From CAWUKT01 sp963923035 (GTDB taxonomy: Bacteria > Bacteroidota > Bacteroidia > J057 > JADKCL01): 28,437 nt of DNA. Position numbers and translations under genes: made by a program. Below, one piece after another: positions 16,301 to 23,672 of this stretch (position 1 is its first letter; each line of letters begins with the position of its first letter). The notes beneath the pieces were generated by a model. It did no database searches and was not told the DNA's origin. It was given only the letters and a program-made list of their open reading frames with translations. The DNA lies in contig CAWUKT010000093.1 of the NCBI GenBank assembly GCA_963923035.1, positions 1 through 28,437 on the forward strand, given 5' to 3'.

Positions 16301-16809
16301 AAAATCCGGCACAGCATGCCCAGTTTTCGGTGGAGGGCAGGGATTCGGGGGTGGGAAGCGGGGAAAAAATGCATGGCCCGGGTCCAGGTCTCGTAAGTCT
16401 GGTTCCGCAGGGGCTTGTCCTTCGAGGCATACCCAAATTCGTAGCCAAAGTCGCCCAATTCTTCGAGGTAGAGGCCCCTTAAAATCGAATCCTGGGGCGA
16501 AAAACTCCCGATTTCACGGAAGAGTTCCTTCGAATAACCGGCCAAATCCAGCGCGTATTGCCATTGGCCCTGCAGGACCATCAGGTCCATTCCCCGAATC
16601 GAGAGCGACAGTTGCTCCCGGGCGGACCATTCTTTGTCGTTCAGGCCGGAAAACAGAGATTGATTGGCTTCTCCAAACCGCCTTTCCCGCACCAACTGGT
16701 CAATTTTCTCCTGGAGCTCGTCCACGGGGACAGTGCCCTCACCGGTGACACCGGTGAAAGTCCCCAAGAACATCAGTATCCAGAAGAACCTTGCCATACT
16801 ACTTTGCAA
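13360..16809 (-). CDS. Exported TPR-CHAT protein with C-terminal membrane anchor
   Basis: A 1149-residue protein with a signal peptide (MARFFWILMFLGTFTGVTGEG region), many TPR-like repeats over about residues 30-620 (for example PNILYNLGSLKYEEAKYDSS), and a C-terminal CHAT domain (about 780-1105), a caspase-clan cysteine protease fold. Both catalytic residues are present: His960 in DLATHGKMD and Cys1005 in ILEACESGLG. A single membrane helix (1120-1136) and a basic tail RRRLKTNKTR follow. This topology would place TPR and CHAT outside the cytoplasm with only the tail inside. Substrate and role are unknown. TPR-CHAT proteins are common in Saprospiria. Either ATG 16809 or ATG 16797 could be the start, and the second gives a tighter signal peptide. 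A -7-like TAGTTTTG lies at 16868-16875, without a good -33. Confidence 0.9.
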   Translation of the reverse strand: MQSSMARFFWILMFLGTFTGVTGEGTVPVDELQEKIDQLVRERRFGEANQSLFSGLNDKEWSAREQLSLSIRGMDLMVLQGQWQYALDLAGYSKELFREIGSFSPQDSILRGLYLEELGDFGYEFGYASKDKPLRNQTYETWTRAMHFFPASHPRIPALHRKLGMLCRILKRTEEGKDHFLRGERALDQANTVETLRFYQHFSYFLYKTAPSRDPSNPATMPTLAMAKRYLASARNLLDTGDPTILPEDSVLQNYFEADLDKKFYGGSIRTEKRLLDAYEIIQGRKTRTYLQRYVLENLADLSQEKGQYLKAIEYRRLQEKSILNYPVPPAEYLPIYGGLGYIYDLLQDVQLEKIHYRHCLEIAREAYLEDPNYLTIQNYALYLNNMASALEDSKGEGENDPGTYLRDALTYYELLSGDGFYHPSLPNILYNLGSLKYEEAKYDSSVYYHQRSIEIQRALDSSNDYYLGLNHAGIARSELLRGHPVQATQALNASRSSLSESLDPIQLAELHTIHADYFHLKQDWSETIRSAQLALWELNGVVTVEDESSPVELDKLLERKFALNALRFKAEALKHLAHENNDRERLQHSLVAYQQSVELIHTLREQQSAQTSQVDFNNRNRPVFEAAIDVAFELFQATQDSSYLHQAFKLTEQSRGMVLLAAVSTSEAAKAAGVPDSLLLQDREYQALADSLLRQLSRSEPDEIAPINQRLVEVTDQQERLRKLVQSNYPKYYEEVFETSTVTLPEIQKDLAIRDQFLLEYFYGDSLLFIFGVGADTVVFHRKKILPEFEEALSNTQTYLRSRNVRSYGNEYAEASVRVYQALIGDLGLQLPERLLIIPDNRLNFISFEALTLKPLEDDRPRHFNHLPFLLDSHIVAYDYSYTIRKRRQPFQGVRAPQVLAMAPEFDILGLEALPYAQKTIEDLSRTFRHVHTIQGESATETSFRQQVGEFAIIDLATHGKMDSLNSSDCRLYFGRDSLNDGMLHLGELYNLNLNARMAILEACESGLGPNARGEGVMSMARGFSYAGCNTIVTSLWNVADEEMTFEVMKSFYRHLSEGLPVDESLALAKRNYLAQNRKSPGQRAKYYQPFFWAEMIVIGDTSPVDLQRNTTFEADKASIWVGLFLLGALVVYLLRRRLKTNKTRSNS

Positions 16810-17046
16810 TTCCGCGACTAAATTTCAAGCTATCTGAATTGATCACCATCTTGAATCCCTCAAGCCCCAAAACTAGGAATTTAGCTCCTTTTTTCCCTCC
16901 CAATTCCCCCTTGTCGTGAAGATTTCGTCGAGAAAAACCACGCTTTCAATTTTATTTGTGGAATTTTTCGAATGGAAACATCTTTATAGTGAAATCAATT
17001 GTTCAGCGATATTTTATCGATTGTGTAACCATCTAAAGCAACGACC

Positions 17047-17634
17047 ATGGAAAAGCGAAATTTCTCAATGTTTAAAGAATTGATTATGGCGGAATTTAAA
17101 GCAGACGAAGGACTTGAAGGCCGCGAGCGCAACTTTTCAGTAGCCAGCTCTTCAGAAAGTGCCTCAGCCGAGAGCGGAGACTCTACTGGCGCGACAGCCG
17201 ATTGGAAAGTTTTCTCGGAAGCCCCTGAAACCATCGGCCAGGAACACGACTACCAGGAGTACATTGTTTCCGGTGCCAATCCCGGCGGCATCAAACCCAT
17301 CAAGCAGGAAAACGATGCTGAACGCTGCATTGTCGCCCTCGATATGTTTGAGCCCAATGACGACCGCTCCTTGTCCGTCAAAGTCGTTGATCCCCACGCG
17401 AATGTAAACGATGAGGTTCACCTCAACACCGTCAAGGGATCCTACGCCACGATGAAAAAGAACCTTGGCCCTGAGGCCCTGTTCGAAGGTTCTCACTTCT
17501 TCACTGTCCAGCAGTCTGAAAACGTCTTCATCACTTACCTCGATTTGAACGACGACAACAACTACGGACACCTCGAATACAGCGATCCCCGCACTTTCGA
17601 TATTTTCCGGTTCAGCTTCCTGACCCGTATCTAA
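17047..17634 (+). CDS. Acidic protein of unknown function, divergent from the CHAT gene
   Basis: A 195-residue protein that I do not recognise. A short N-terminal helix (residues 1-25) leads into a Ser/Glu/Ala-rich linker (about 30-50, with ASSSESASAESGDSTG) and then an acidic, probably beta-rich domain to the end (motifs DYQEYIVSGANPGG, CIVALDMFEPNDDRSL, VFITYLDLNDDNNYGHLEY). There is no signal peptide or membrane helix. It starts 237 bases from the divergent CHAT gene, in a shared intergenic region. It ends with two hairpins and a strong terminator, so it is a monocistronic unit. The DLNDDNN run could bind calcium, but that is a guess. Its flexible linker is the type of site proteases cut. 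Confidence 0.75.
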   Translation: MEKRNFSMFKELIMAEFKADEGLEGRERNFSVASSSESASAESGDSTGATADWKVFSEAPETIGQEHDYQEYIVSGANPGGIKPIKQENDAERCIVALDMFEPNDDRSLSVKVVDPHANVNDEVHLNTVKGSYATMKKNLGPEALFEGSHFFTVQQSENVFITYLDLNDDNNYGHLEYSDPRTFDIFRFSFLTRI

Positions 17635-17648
17635 TTCGAAAATCAACG

Positions 17649-17704
17649 GATGGAAATTCCATCCGCCTGTATACAGATTGGCCGCTCCCCTGAGCGGCCT
17701 TTTT
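17649..17704 (+). terminator. Terminator of the 195-aa gene
   Basis: A first hairpin, GGATGG-AAATT-CCATCC (17649-17665 region), is followed by a perfect GGCCGCT (17680-17686) / AGCGGCC (17693-17699) stem with a 6-base loop and five T residues to 17704. The second hairpin is the active terminator. The T run is on the + strand only. Confidence 0.9.
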
Positions 17705-17716
17705 CATGCCATCAAA

Positions 17717-18100
17717 TCAATTGGGAAAGCTCCGTTGTTCGATTTGGTCCTTGTAATCGAACTCGAAGCGGTAGTTTTTGGAGGGGTCCAACGCCTTCAA
17801 CCGAAAGCGGACCTTGTATTCACCTTCCTCGCGGTTCACATACTGTCCCCGCCACACCGGAATGGAATTGCCCTCTTCGTAGAGCCGGACCTTGGTCATG
17901 CCCGGGTAGCGCACCCGGTAATTGAAGGTGATGAATTCGCCCTCAGCGGATGCTTCCCCCACCGAGAACCAATCCGACGCAGCGGCCGGGCCTCCGGGAA
18001 CAGGTGAAGCGGCCCACGTAAAGGACAGGCAAAAAATCCCCGCCAGGACCAGCATGGTCCGGATATAGAAAGGGCGGTATGAATAGACATTCAACATCAA
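17717..18100 (-). CDS. Small secreted beta-rich protein of unknown function
   Basis: A 127-residue protein with a membrane-spanning signal sequence (residues 13-31, ending FTWAAS, likely cleaved nearby) and a mature part of about 95 residues with alternating hydrophobic strands: FITFNYRVRYPGMTKVRLYE, then WRGQYVNREEGEYKVRFRLKAL and YRFEFDYKDQ (kept separate here). This pattern suggests a single immunoglobulin-like sandwich in the periplasm or on the surface. No lipobox or sorting signal is present. I do not recognise the family. Upstream lies a 164-base gap with two inverted repeats, and it converges with the 195-aa gene, whose terminator lies between them. Confidence 0.7.
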   Translation of the reverse strand: MMLNVYSYRPFYIRTMLVLAGIFCLSFTWAASPVPGGPAAASDWFSVGEASAEGEFITFNYRVRYPGMTKVRLYEEGNSIPVWRGQYVNREEGEYKVRFRLKALDPSKNYRFEFDYKDQIEQRSFPN

Positions 18101-18264
18101 GGGATTTCTTACACTACATTACACCACTGTACAAATCAATATAACACTATTCCCCACACTTCAAAATAAGTGGCCCAAGGGCACTTCTAAGGCTGATTTG
18201 GGCCAAATCAAAGTATTTCGAATTTCGAACTACCCCGCATTTTTTACGGGAGGTAGCACATATC
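18101..18264. other. Intergenic spacer with two dyads
   Basis: Between the small secreted gene and the Nudix gene (both -) lie two inverted repeats: AAGTGGCCC with GGGCACTT (18170-18188 region, one base unpaired) and GATTTGG-G-CCAAATC (18195-18209). Neither has a T tract. They could be operators or weak termination structures. No consensus promoter was found. Confidence 0.4.
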
Positions 18265-18804
18265 TTACATCCGCTGCACCTTGCGGACCATCCGCAAGAT
18301 GCTCTCTTCTCCGGCCCTTGCCGGAACCTCCTCCAGGGGTACCCAAGCCACCGCCTCACTTTCGTGGTTTCCCACAATGGCTTCCGGGTGAACGGCCCGG
18401 AATAGAAAACGGACATCGTAGTGAAAATGTTCGGGAACCTCTTTGCGGGCCGGGATCAGGTGCACATCCACATCAAAAATTCCCCGCTCCAGCAACTCCA
18501 ATTGCTCCAACCCCGTTTCCTCCGCCACTTCCCGCCGGGCGACGGCTTCCAGGTCTTCGTCGCCATCCGCGTGCCCGCCGGGCTGCAACCAACGTTCCAG
18601 TTTCCTATGCAGCAACAGCAAACAGGCCTGCTGTTCGTGGTCCAGCACCAGCGCCGAGGCCGTCATGTGGCCAGCCAGGTGACTGCGCAGAAACGCATTC
18701 GGCGTGGACGTCAAAAAGTCCAGCATGTGTTGCCGATGGGCTTCTTCTCCGGCGTCACTGCCCTGATAATCGGCCAATGCCGCCTCCAATTCAGCCCGGT
18801 TCAA
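18265..18804 (-). CDS. Nudix hydrolase
   Basis: A 179-residue cytoplasmic hydrolase that cleaves a nucleoside diphosphate linked to another moiety. The Nudix box GX5EX7REUXEEXGU is complete: GHADGDEDLEAVARREVAEE (77-96) followed by TGL, with the metal-binding glutamates of REVAEE intact. It is preceded by the substrate-side strand LLLLHRKLERWLQPGG. The long insertion between box and C-terminus (DVDVHLIPARKEVPEHFHYDVRF region) recalls members that act on dihydroneopterin triphosphate or CoA-type substrates, but the substrate cannot be told. Its start overlaps the stop of the ArsC/Spx-like gene upstream by 4 bases, so the two are coupled and may be functionally linked. It ends without a clear terminator. 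Confidence 0.92.
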   Translation of the reverse strand: MNRAELEAALADYQGSDAGEEAHRQHMLDFLTSTPNAFLRSHLAGHMTASALVLDHEQQACLLLLHRKLERWLQPGGHADGDEDLEAVARREVAEETGLEQLELLERGIFDVDVHLIPARKEVPEHFHYDVRFLFRAVHPEAIVGNHESEAVAWVPLEEVPARAGEESILRMVRKVQRM

Positions 18805-19160
18805 CCTTGCTCTAGCTTTTCAGCCGCAGCAGCCACGACTTTTTTGCTGTTCCCGATGAAGATGTCCTCCCCAATCAGCAGCACCGGCCGCTTCAGGAAA
18901 GTATATTCTTCCAAAATCAACCGGCGGTAATCGTCCTCCGTCAATTCCTGATCGGCCAGGCCCATGGCCCGGTACTTACGCGACCGACGGCTGAACAAAG
19001 CCTCGTAACTTCCCGCCCCGGCTTTCATCTCATCCAATTGATCCGGGGTGATGGCCTCGGTTTTGATGTCCTGGAACACAAAATCATCTCCCAGGGACAA
19101 CTCACGGATGATGCGTTGGCAGGTATTGCAGGTCGAAAGGTGGTAGATTTTTTTCTGCAT
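18801..19160 (-). CDS. ArsC/Spx-family thioredoxin-fold protein
   Basis: A 119-residue protein of the ArsC-like family. It opens with the first strand IYHLSTCNTC, so Cys11-x-x-Cys14 occupies the active-site turn. The middle helix region (residues 36-70) is of ArsC type, and the C-terminal FLKRPVLLIGEDIFIGNSKKV is the conserved Arg-Pro loop and strand. Glutaredoxin-linked arsenate reductases have a single reactive Cys in a CxxSR setting, whereas the CxxC seen here is closer to Spx and YffB-type members, so arsenate reduction is doubtful. It is upstream of, and overlaps by 4 bases, the Nudix gene. It is 5 kb from the arsR-arsM operon and not part of it. Confidence 0.85.
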   Translation of the reverse strand: MQKKIYHLSTCNTCQRIIRELSLGDDFVFQDIKTEAITPDQLDEMKAGAGSYEALFSRRSRKYRAMGLADQELTEDDYRRLILEEYTFLKRPVLLIGEDIFIGNSKKVVAAAAEKLEQG

Positions 19161-19183
19161 GGGGCGAAATTAAAAGAAAAGAC

Positions 19184-19213
19184 AAAAAAAGCCCGGCCTT
19201 GAACCAGCCGGGC
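19184..19213 (-). terminator. Terminator of the PKD lipoprotein gene
   Basis: On the - strand, GCCCGGC (19207-19213) and GCCGGGC (19191-19197) form a perfect 7-bp stem with a 9-base loop, followed by seven T residues (complement of 19184-19190). It lies 25 bases past the stop of the lipoprotein gene. Confidence 0.93.
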
Positions 19214-19237
19214 AGTATTTCGGTCGTCAAATTTGAC

Positions 19238-19951
19238 TTAGAACAATTCGTAGGTGATGCCCAAGCTGGAACCGCCATCAGAGAGGTTGAAGCTCTGGGT
19301 CTCGTCCGGAATGAAGTCGTCGAGGTTGATGGTAAACGAAGCCATGAGTTCCTCGGAGCCGCTGTCATCGTCAAATACCTCGATGAGGTAAGTCGCAGGC
19401 TTCAATTCGAAGTTGGCGCCCGCTCCTGAAATGCTCAGATCATTGTTTACGTTGAAATCGGGCTGGATCGCCGTCGTGTATTCCAGGGTCGTGGTCGCCT
19501 GGTTGGTGAAGGTCACCTTCACATCCGGATTGCTGGCCGCATCCCAGGGCGTACCGTTGTTGTCCTCGGGCAGTCCCTGAACCAAAAGGGTCCCAAACCG
19601 GCGCTGAGCGACTTTGATGATCTCTGAGTAGGTATCGTCATTGACGGAATTGTTGGCGAGGGAGGTCAGGGCCACGAGGTACTCTCCCTGCTCGGAAAAG
19701 CGGTGGACGGGGCTGGTGGCAGTGGACGTCGTGCCATCTCCAAAATCCCAGGAGTAGCCTTGCTGCTGGAAGACGGAGCAATTGGAAAACAAGACCGGGA
19801 AATTCTGGTCGACGACGGTGGCATCGACGGCAAAACACGCCTCAGGCGGATCCTGACAGCCGGTCATGAAGAGGGGTAACATCATCAGCGCACCCACTAC
19901 CCAACGGGAAACAGGGCCGCGTGCAATCAACAGGTTGGAAAGATTTTTCAT
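19238..19951 (-). CDS. PKD-domain lipoprotein
   Basis: A 237-residue exported lipoprotein. Residues 14-31 form the signal core, and LPLFMTGC gives a lipobox with the modified Cys at 32. A PKD domain follows (about 42-115) with its hallmark YSWDFGDGTTSTATSPVH and the later YLVALT strand. The C-terminal half (about 120-237) is another beta-rich domain of unknown type, with FTINLDDFIPDETQSFNL and a final hydrophobic strand ending YELF. PKD domains usually mediate protein or polysaccharide contact at the surface. No T9SS sorting domain is present. It is a single gene with a strong terminator behind it. Confidence 0.85.
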   Translation of the reverse strand: MKNLSNLLIARGPVSRWVVGALMMLPLFMTGCQDPPEACFAVDATVVDQNFPVLFSNCSVFQQQGYSWDFGDGTTSTATSPVHRFSEQGEYLVALTSLANNSVNDDTYSEIIKVAQRRFGTLLVQGLPEDNNGTPWDAASNPDVKVTFTNQATTTLEYTTAIQPDFNVNNDLSISGAGANFELKPATYLIEVFDDDSGSEELMASFTINLDDFIPDETQSFNLSDGGSSLGITYELF

Positions 19952-20063
19952 GTATTCAGTATTATTTCCCCGGCAAACACGCCATTGTCAGCGGGTAAGT
20001 AAAGATACAAAATCTGGCCACGCATCGAATTGGAAAAATTTGATTTTGGAAGGGAAGTGGGGG

Positions 20064-20091
20064 AAAAAGAAAATGGGGCCCTTGCGGCCCC
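20064..20091 (-). terminator. Terminator of the TonB-plug gene
   Basis: On the - strand, a perfect 6-bp stem GGGGCC/GGCCCC (20075-20080 with 20086-20091) with a 5-base loop is followed by ATTTTCTTTTT. It lies about 65 bases past the stop of the plug-domain gene. Confidence 0.8.
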
Positions 20092-20158
20092 AAAAAAGGT
20101 GAATCAGAAATACCATTCCCTGGATCAGAAGGGTTGGATCGTCAGTTTGGATTGTCAG

Positions 20159-20947
20159 TTAGAATTGCAGAGCCAGGATGTCCTGGCCATTTATATGGAA
20201 AGAGTCTTTGTCTTTGCCTTTTTTGCGCCGGCGCATTTCGCGGCGTTCTTCGCGGCTGTAATATTTGCCACCGGAACCCCGCATGCCGCCCCGGGTTTCG
20301 ACGAGGATGACACCGCCCGCCGCATCACCAATGCTCGCCGGCACACCACCGGTAATCACGTCGATTTGCTCCATGGACCGCATGGGCAGGCCGGTTTCAC
20401 CGCGGACCTTAATGCCATTCACGAAGTAGACGGTACCGCCAGAGCGAGCGCCGCGCATGTTCAGGGGATCGCCCTGGTCACGCTGGGTAATGCCGGGGGT
20501 CAGGGTCGCCGCGATGTCTTCGGGAGAGCGTACACTCCCCTGGTTGATCACAGAAATCGGGATTGTGACCGGCTGGATGGGATCCACCGAGAAAAGTTCA
20601 TCGGTGGGGTAAATGCTGCCCCCTTTGGCGATGGTCAGGTCCTTGATCTCGGTTTCGTCCGAGCCCATGGTCAGGCCGAAGGTATAGGTGTCTTCGCCGT
20701 CCCGGACCACGATGGAATATTCGCCGGGAGGAATGACCGCAAATTTGTATTTCCCCGCCATATCCGACATGCCCCGTTGAATGATGGTTTCTCCTTGTTG
20801 CAGGGTAATCTCAGTCAACATAAGCGGCTCACCGTCAAGCGTAGCCGTGCCGAAGACCTTCCCATTCTGAGCCTGGATTGCCCCACCCGAGAGCAATGCC
20901 AACAGCATCAGAAAAAAACCGCCGCGAAAAAATTGTTGTGTACGCAT
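20159..20947 (-). CDS. Carboxypeptidase-regulatory plus TonB plug domain protein without a barrel
   Basis: A 262-residue secreted protein. Residues 1-26 are a signal peptide ending AIQA. Residues 28-110 form a carboxypeptidase-D regulatory-like beta domain (GKVFGTATLDGEPL, then AGKYKFAVIPPGEYSI), and residues 115-222 form a TonB-dependent receptor plug (PEDIAATLTPGITQ, LNMRGARSGGTVYFVNGIKV, MEQIDVITGGVPASIGDAAG, ending VILVETRGG). A receptor would continue with a barrel of 500 or more residues, but here the protein ends after a very basic segment (SREERREMRRRKKGKDKD) and a short tail. The basic tail and a terminator behind the stop suggest a genuine stand-alone plug rather than a sequencing break. 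Its role is unknown. Confidence 0.82.
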   Translation of the reverse strand: MRTQQFFRGGFFLMLLALLSGGAIQAQNGKVFGTATLDGEPLMLTEITLQQGETIIQRGMSDMAGKYKFAVIPPGEYSIVVRDGEDTYTFGLTMGSDETEIKDLTIAKGGSIYPTDELFSVDPIQPVTIPISVINQGSVRSPEDIAATLTPGITQRDQGDPLNMRGARSGGTVYFVNGIKVRGETGLPMRSMEQIDVITGGVPASIGDAAGGVILVETRGGMRGSGGKYYSREERREMRRRKKGKDKDSFHINGQDILALQF

Positions 20948-21323
20948 TTTTTTCTCCTTTTTTAATTTTTTTCAATGATCACCAATTCTTTCAAGCCCCC
21001 CGAACAGAAAAAATCCATTCGATTACACACTAAATAGACAACGAATTATTACCGCCCTGTATTTTCCCGCCCCCAACCACAATAAGCCAGATCATCCCGA
21101 CGTAAGGATTACGGACTTTGAGAAAGGCCCAATTTGAAAAGTGTTTCAGTTTGGAACAGTCAATTGAAGGCAGGTCAATGAAGGAGAAAGCGAACGGGAA
21201 AATAATTGCTATTCGGGCCCATTGTAAGGCTGTTTTCACTCCTACAATTTTACCCCTCCAACCATGTTTGACCCCGATTTTTTTCTTATTTTCACGACCA
21301 TTCACGTCAATTTTAAAAAGTTT
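20948..21323. other. 376-base divergent spacer between the plug gene and the S46 peptidase gene
   Basis: No gene is supported on either strand. The side next to the plug gene is T-rich on the + strand (20948-20973). The rest has mixed composition with no clear inverted repeat. No perfect promoter pair was found. CATGTTTG at 21264-21271 is the nearest -7-like match for the peptidase. Confidence 0.5.
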
Positions 21324-23489
21324 ATGTACAAGAAGTTATCCCTAATGATACTCGGAATGGCGTTGGTGTTCGGTGCTTTTGCTACCGGCCACGAGCCCAA
21401 GCCGGTACCGCCGAATGAAGGCATGTGGTTGCCCCACCTCGTCCGGGCAATGAACATCGACGAAATGCAAAAACTCGGCTGCGAACTTTCGGCCGAAGAA
21501 ATCTATAGTGTCAACAAATCCTCCATCAAAGATGCTGTCGTACAGTTGGGAGGCTTTTGTACTGCGGAAGTGGTCTCGGGCAGCGGCTTGCTCTTCACGA
21601 ACCACCACTGCGCCTACGACGCCATCGCTACCCACTCCACCCAGGAAGACGATTACCTGACGGATGGCTTCTGGGCCAGCAACCAAGGCGAAGAAATCCA
21701 TACCCCCGGCCTGACGGTCTCCTTCCTGGTCCGCATCGAAGACGTGACCAAAGAAATCGCCGAAGCCGGTCCTGAAGGCCGGCGCGATGCTGAGACCCGC
21801 CTCGTGGCGGAAGCTACCGAAGGTACTTCCTACCGCGCCAATATCCGCGACATGTTCAAGGGCAACCAGCAGCTGCTGTTCGTCTATGAGACCTTCCGCG
21901 ACGTGCGTCTCGTCGGTGCTCCCCCCTCCGCCATCGGTAAGTTTGGTGGCGATACCGACAACTGGATGTGGCCCCGCCACACCGGCGACTTTGCCGTCCT
22001 CCGCGTCTACGCCGGCGCTGACAACAAGCCCGCCGACTATTCCCCCGACAACCGCCCCTACAAGCCCAAGCACTACCTCCCCATCTCCCTCAAGGGCGTT
22101 CAGGAAGGTGACTTCGCCATGACCCTGGGCTTCCCCGGTAGCACCGACCGCTACCTGACTTCCTCCGCGATCAAGCACACCTACGAAGTGGCCAATCCCT
22201 CCGTCGTTAAGATCCTGGGTGAGCGCCTCCGCATCATGAAGGGCTTCATGGACGCCGACGATCAAATCCGCATCGACCTCGCTTCCGAGTACGCCTCTCT
22301 CTCCAACTACCACAAGTACTGCATTGGCCAGAACCGTGGACTCGCCCGTAGGGGCCTGATCGAAGAGCGGGTAGATTTCGAGAAAAAATTCCAGCAGTGG
22401 GCCACCGCCGACAGCGACCGGAAAGAAAAATATGGTGAGATCCTCGAGCAGATCAAGCGCAACTACGAAGCCTCCGCGGATATTCTGAAGTTGCGTAGCT
22501 ATGTGAACATGGCCGGTTTCGGCCCGGGTTTTGTGGCCTACGGACTTCAGTACTTCCGGGCCAAGCGCGCTCTCGATGCGGACAACCAGGAAGCTGCCGA
22601 TGCGGCATTCGGACGTCTGGAGGAAGGCCTCGACGATCACTTCGCTGAGTACTTCGCCAATGTCGATGAGAAAGTCGCTGCGGCCATGATCCGCATGATG
22701 TACAACGACCTGCCCAAGGAGATGCATCCTTCCGTATTCGAGTCCAAGAACTTCACCAAGGCCAAGGCCAAAGGCGACATGGACCGTTTCGATGCCTACG
22801 CCGCCAAGATTTTCGACAAGTCTTTCCTTACGGATAAGGGCCGGGCTGCTTCCTTCCTCTCCGATCCCAACGTGAAGGACATGGCCAAGGACCCCGGCTT
22901 TGAGTACGTCAACAGCCTGATCGAACTCTTCATCTCCAAACTCCAAATGGAAGGTGGCATGTTTGACCAGGTCGACGAGCAAGCCATGATGGTCTACGAA
23001 GCCGGCATGATGGAAATGATGAAGGACAAGAACTTCTATCCCGACGCCAACTCCACCATGCGCCTTTCCTACGGAAAAGTCATTCCTTACGATCCCCGTG
23101 ACGGTGTCAGCTACAAATACCAGACCTACGGCGAAGGTATCCTGGAAAAAGAGGTCCCCGGCGACGAAGAATTTGACGTTCCGGAAAAACTCCACCGCCT
23201 GCTCAAGGCCAAAGACTTCGGCCCCTACGGCGAAAATGGCCGTCTCCCCCTGTGTGTCCTGACCGACAACGACATCACCGGCGGTAACTCCGGTTCCCCG
23301 CTCATCAACGGCAAAGGTGAACTCATTGGGATCGCCTTCGACGGCAACTGGGAATCCATGACTTCTGACCTCGTCTTTGACGATGCCATTGTACGGACCA
23401 TCAGCGTGGATGCACGCTACGTCCTCTTTGTGATTGACAAGTACGCCAACTGTCAATACATCATGAAGGAATTGTCTGTGAAGAAATAA
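21324..23489 (+). CDS. S46 family dipeptidyl peptidase, DPP7-like
   Basis: A 721-residue exported serine peptidase that removes dipeptides from the N-terminus of oligopeptides in the periplasm. The signal peptide covers residues 1-21 (MYKKLSLMILGMALVFGAFA). The catalytic His lies in LFTNHHCAYDA (90-100), the Asp in GGDTDNWMWPRHTGDF (208-223) and the Ser656 in GGNSGSPL. Position 674 (FDGNWE), which corresponds to residue 673 that separates the subtypes, is Gly as in DPP7, rather than the Arg of DPP11. That favours hydrophobic residues at P1 over Asp/Glu. The length matches the family (about 700-720). I start at ATG 21324, which gives a clean signal peptide. A strong terminator follows. Confidence 0.95.
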   Translation: MYKKLSLMILGMALVFGAFATGHEPKPVPPNEGMWLPHLVRAMNIDEMQKLGCELSAEEIYSVNKSSIKDAVVQLGGFCTAEVVSGSGLLFTNHHCAYDAIATHSTQEDDYLTDGFWASNQGEEIHTPGLTVSFLVRIEDVTKEIAEAGPEGRRDAETRLVAEATEGTSYRANIRDMFKGNQQLLFVYETFRDVRLVGAPPSAIGKFGGDTDNWMWPRHTGDFAVLRVYAGADNKPADYSPDNRPYKPKHYLPISLKGVQEGDFAMTLGFPGSTDRYLTSSAIKHTYEVANPSVVKILGERLRIMKGFMDADDQIRIDLASEYASLSNYHKYCIGQNRGLARRGLIEERVDFEKKFQQWATADSDRKEKYGEILEQIKRNYEASADILKLRSYVNMAGFGPGFVAYGLQYFRAKRALDADNQEAADAAFGRLEEGLDDHFAEYFANVDEKVAAAMIRMMYNDLPKEMHPSVFESKNFTKAKAKGDMDRFDAYAAKIFDKSFLTDKGRAASFLSDPNVKDMAKDPGFEYVNSLIELFISKLQMEGGMFDQVDEQAMMVYEAGMMEMMKDKNFYPDANSTMRLSYGKVIPYDPRDGVSYKYQTYGEGILEKEVPGDEEFDVPEKLHRLLKAKDFGPYGENGRLPLCVLTDNDITGGNSGSPLINGKGELIGIAFDGNWESMTSDLVFDDAIVRTISVDARYVLFVIDKYANCQYIMKELSVKK

Positions 23490-23513
23490 TTGCGGTTTCC
23501 GCAAGAAAATAAG

Positions 23514-23547
23514 GGCGGTGGACCTCCGGGTTCACCGCCTTTTTTTG
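23514..23547 (+). terminator. Terminator of the S46 peptidase gene
   Basis: Perfect stem GGCGGTG (23514-23520) / CACCGCC (23533-23539) with a 12-base loop, followed by seven T residues. Confidence 0.95.
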
Positions 23548-23672
23548 TTGGGATAGCTCTCTCAAAATGACATAACCTGTCAAAGCCCCCCCGTATATTT
23601 ATATAGAACAATGAGAGAAACCCCTCTCCTCTAGTCTCCTAAGAATAACAAACAGATCAACAAGTAAAACAA

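Noticed and set aside
21342..23504. A 720-codon open frame antisense to the S46 peptidase
   Set aside because: It is the mirror of a strongly supported peptidase gene with GC-rich third positions, and its translation shows Gly/Val/His-rich low-information text without domains.
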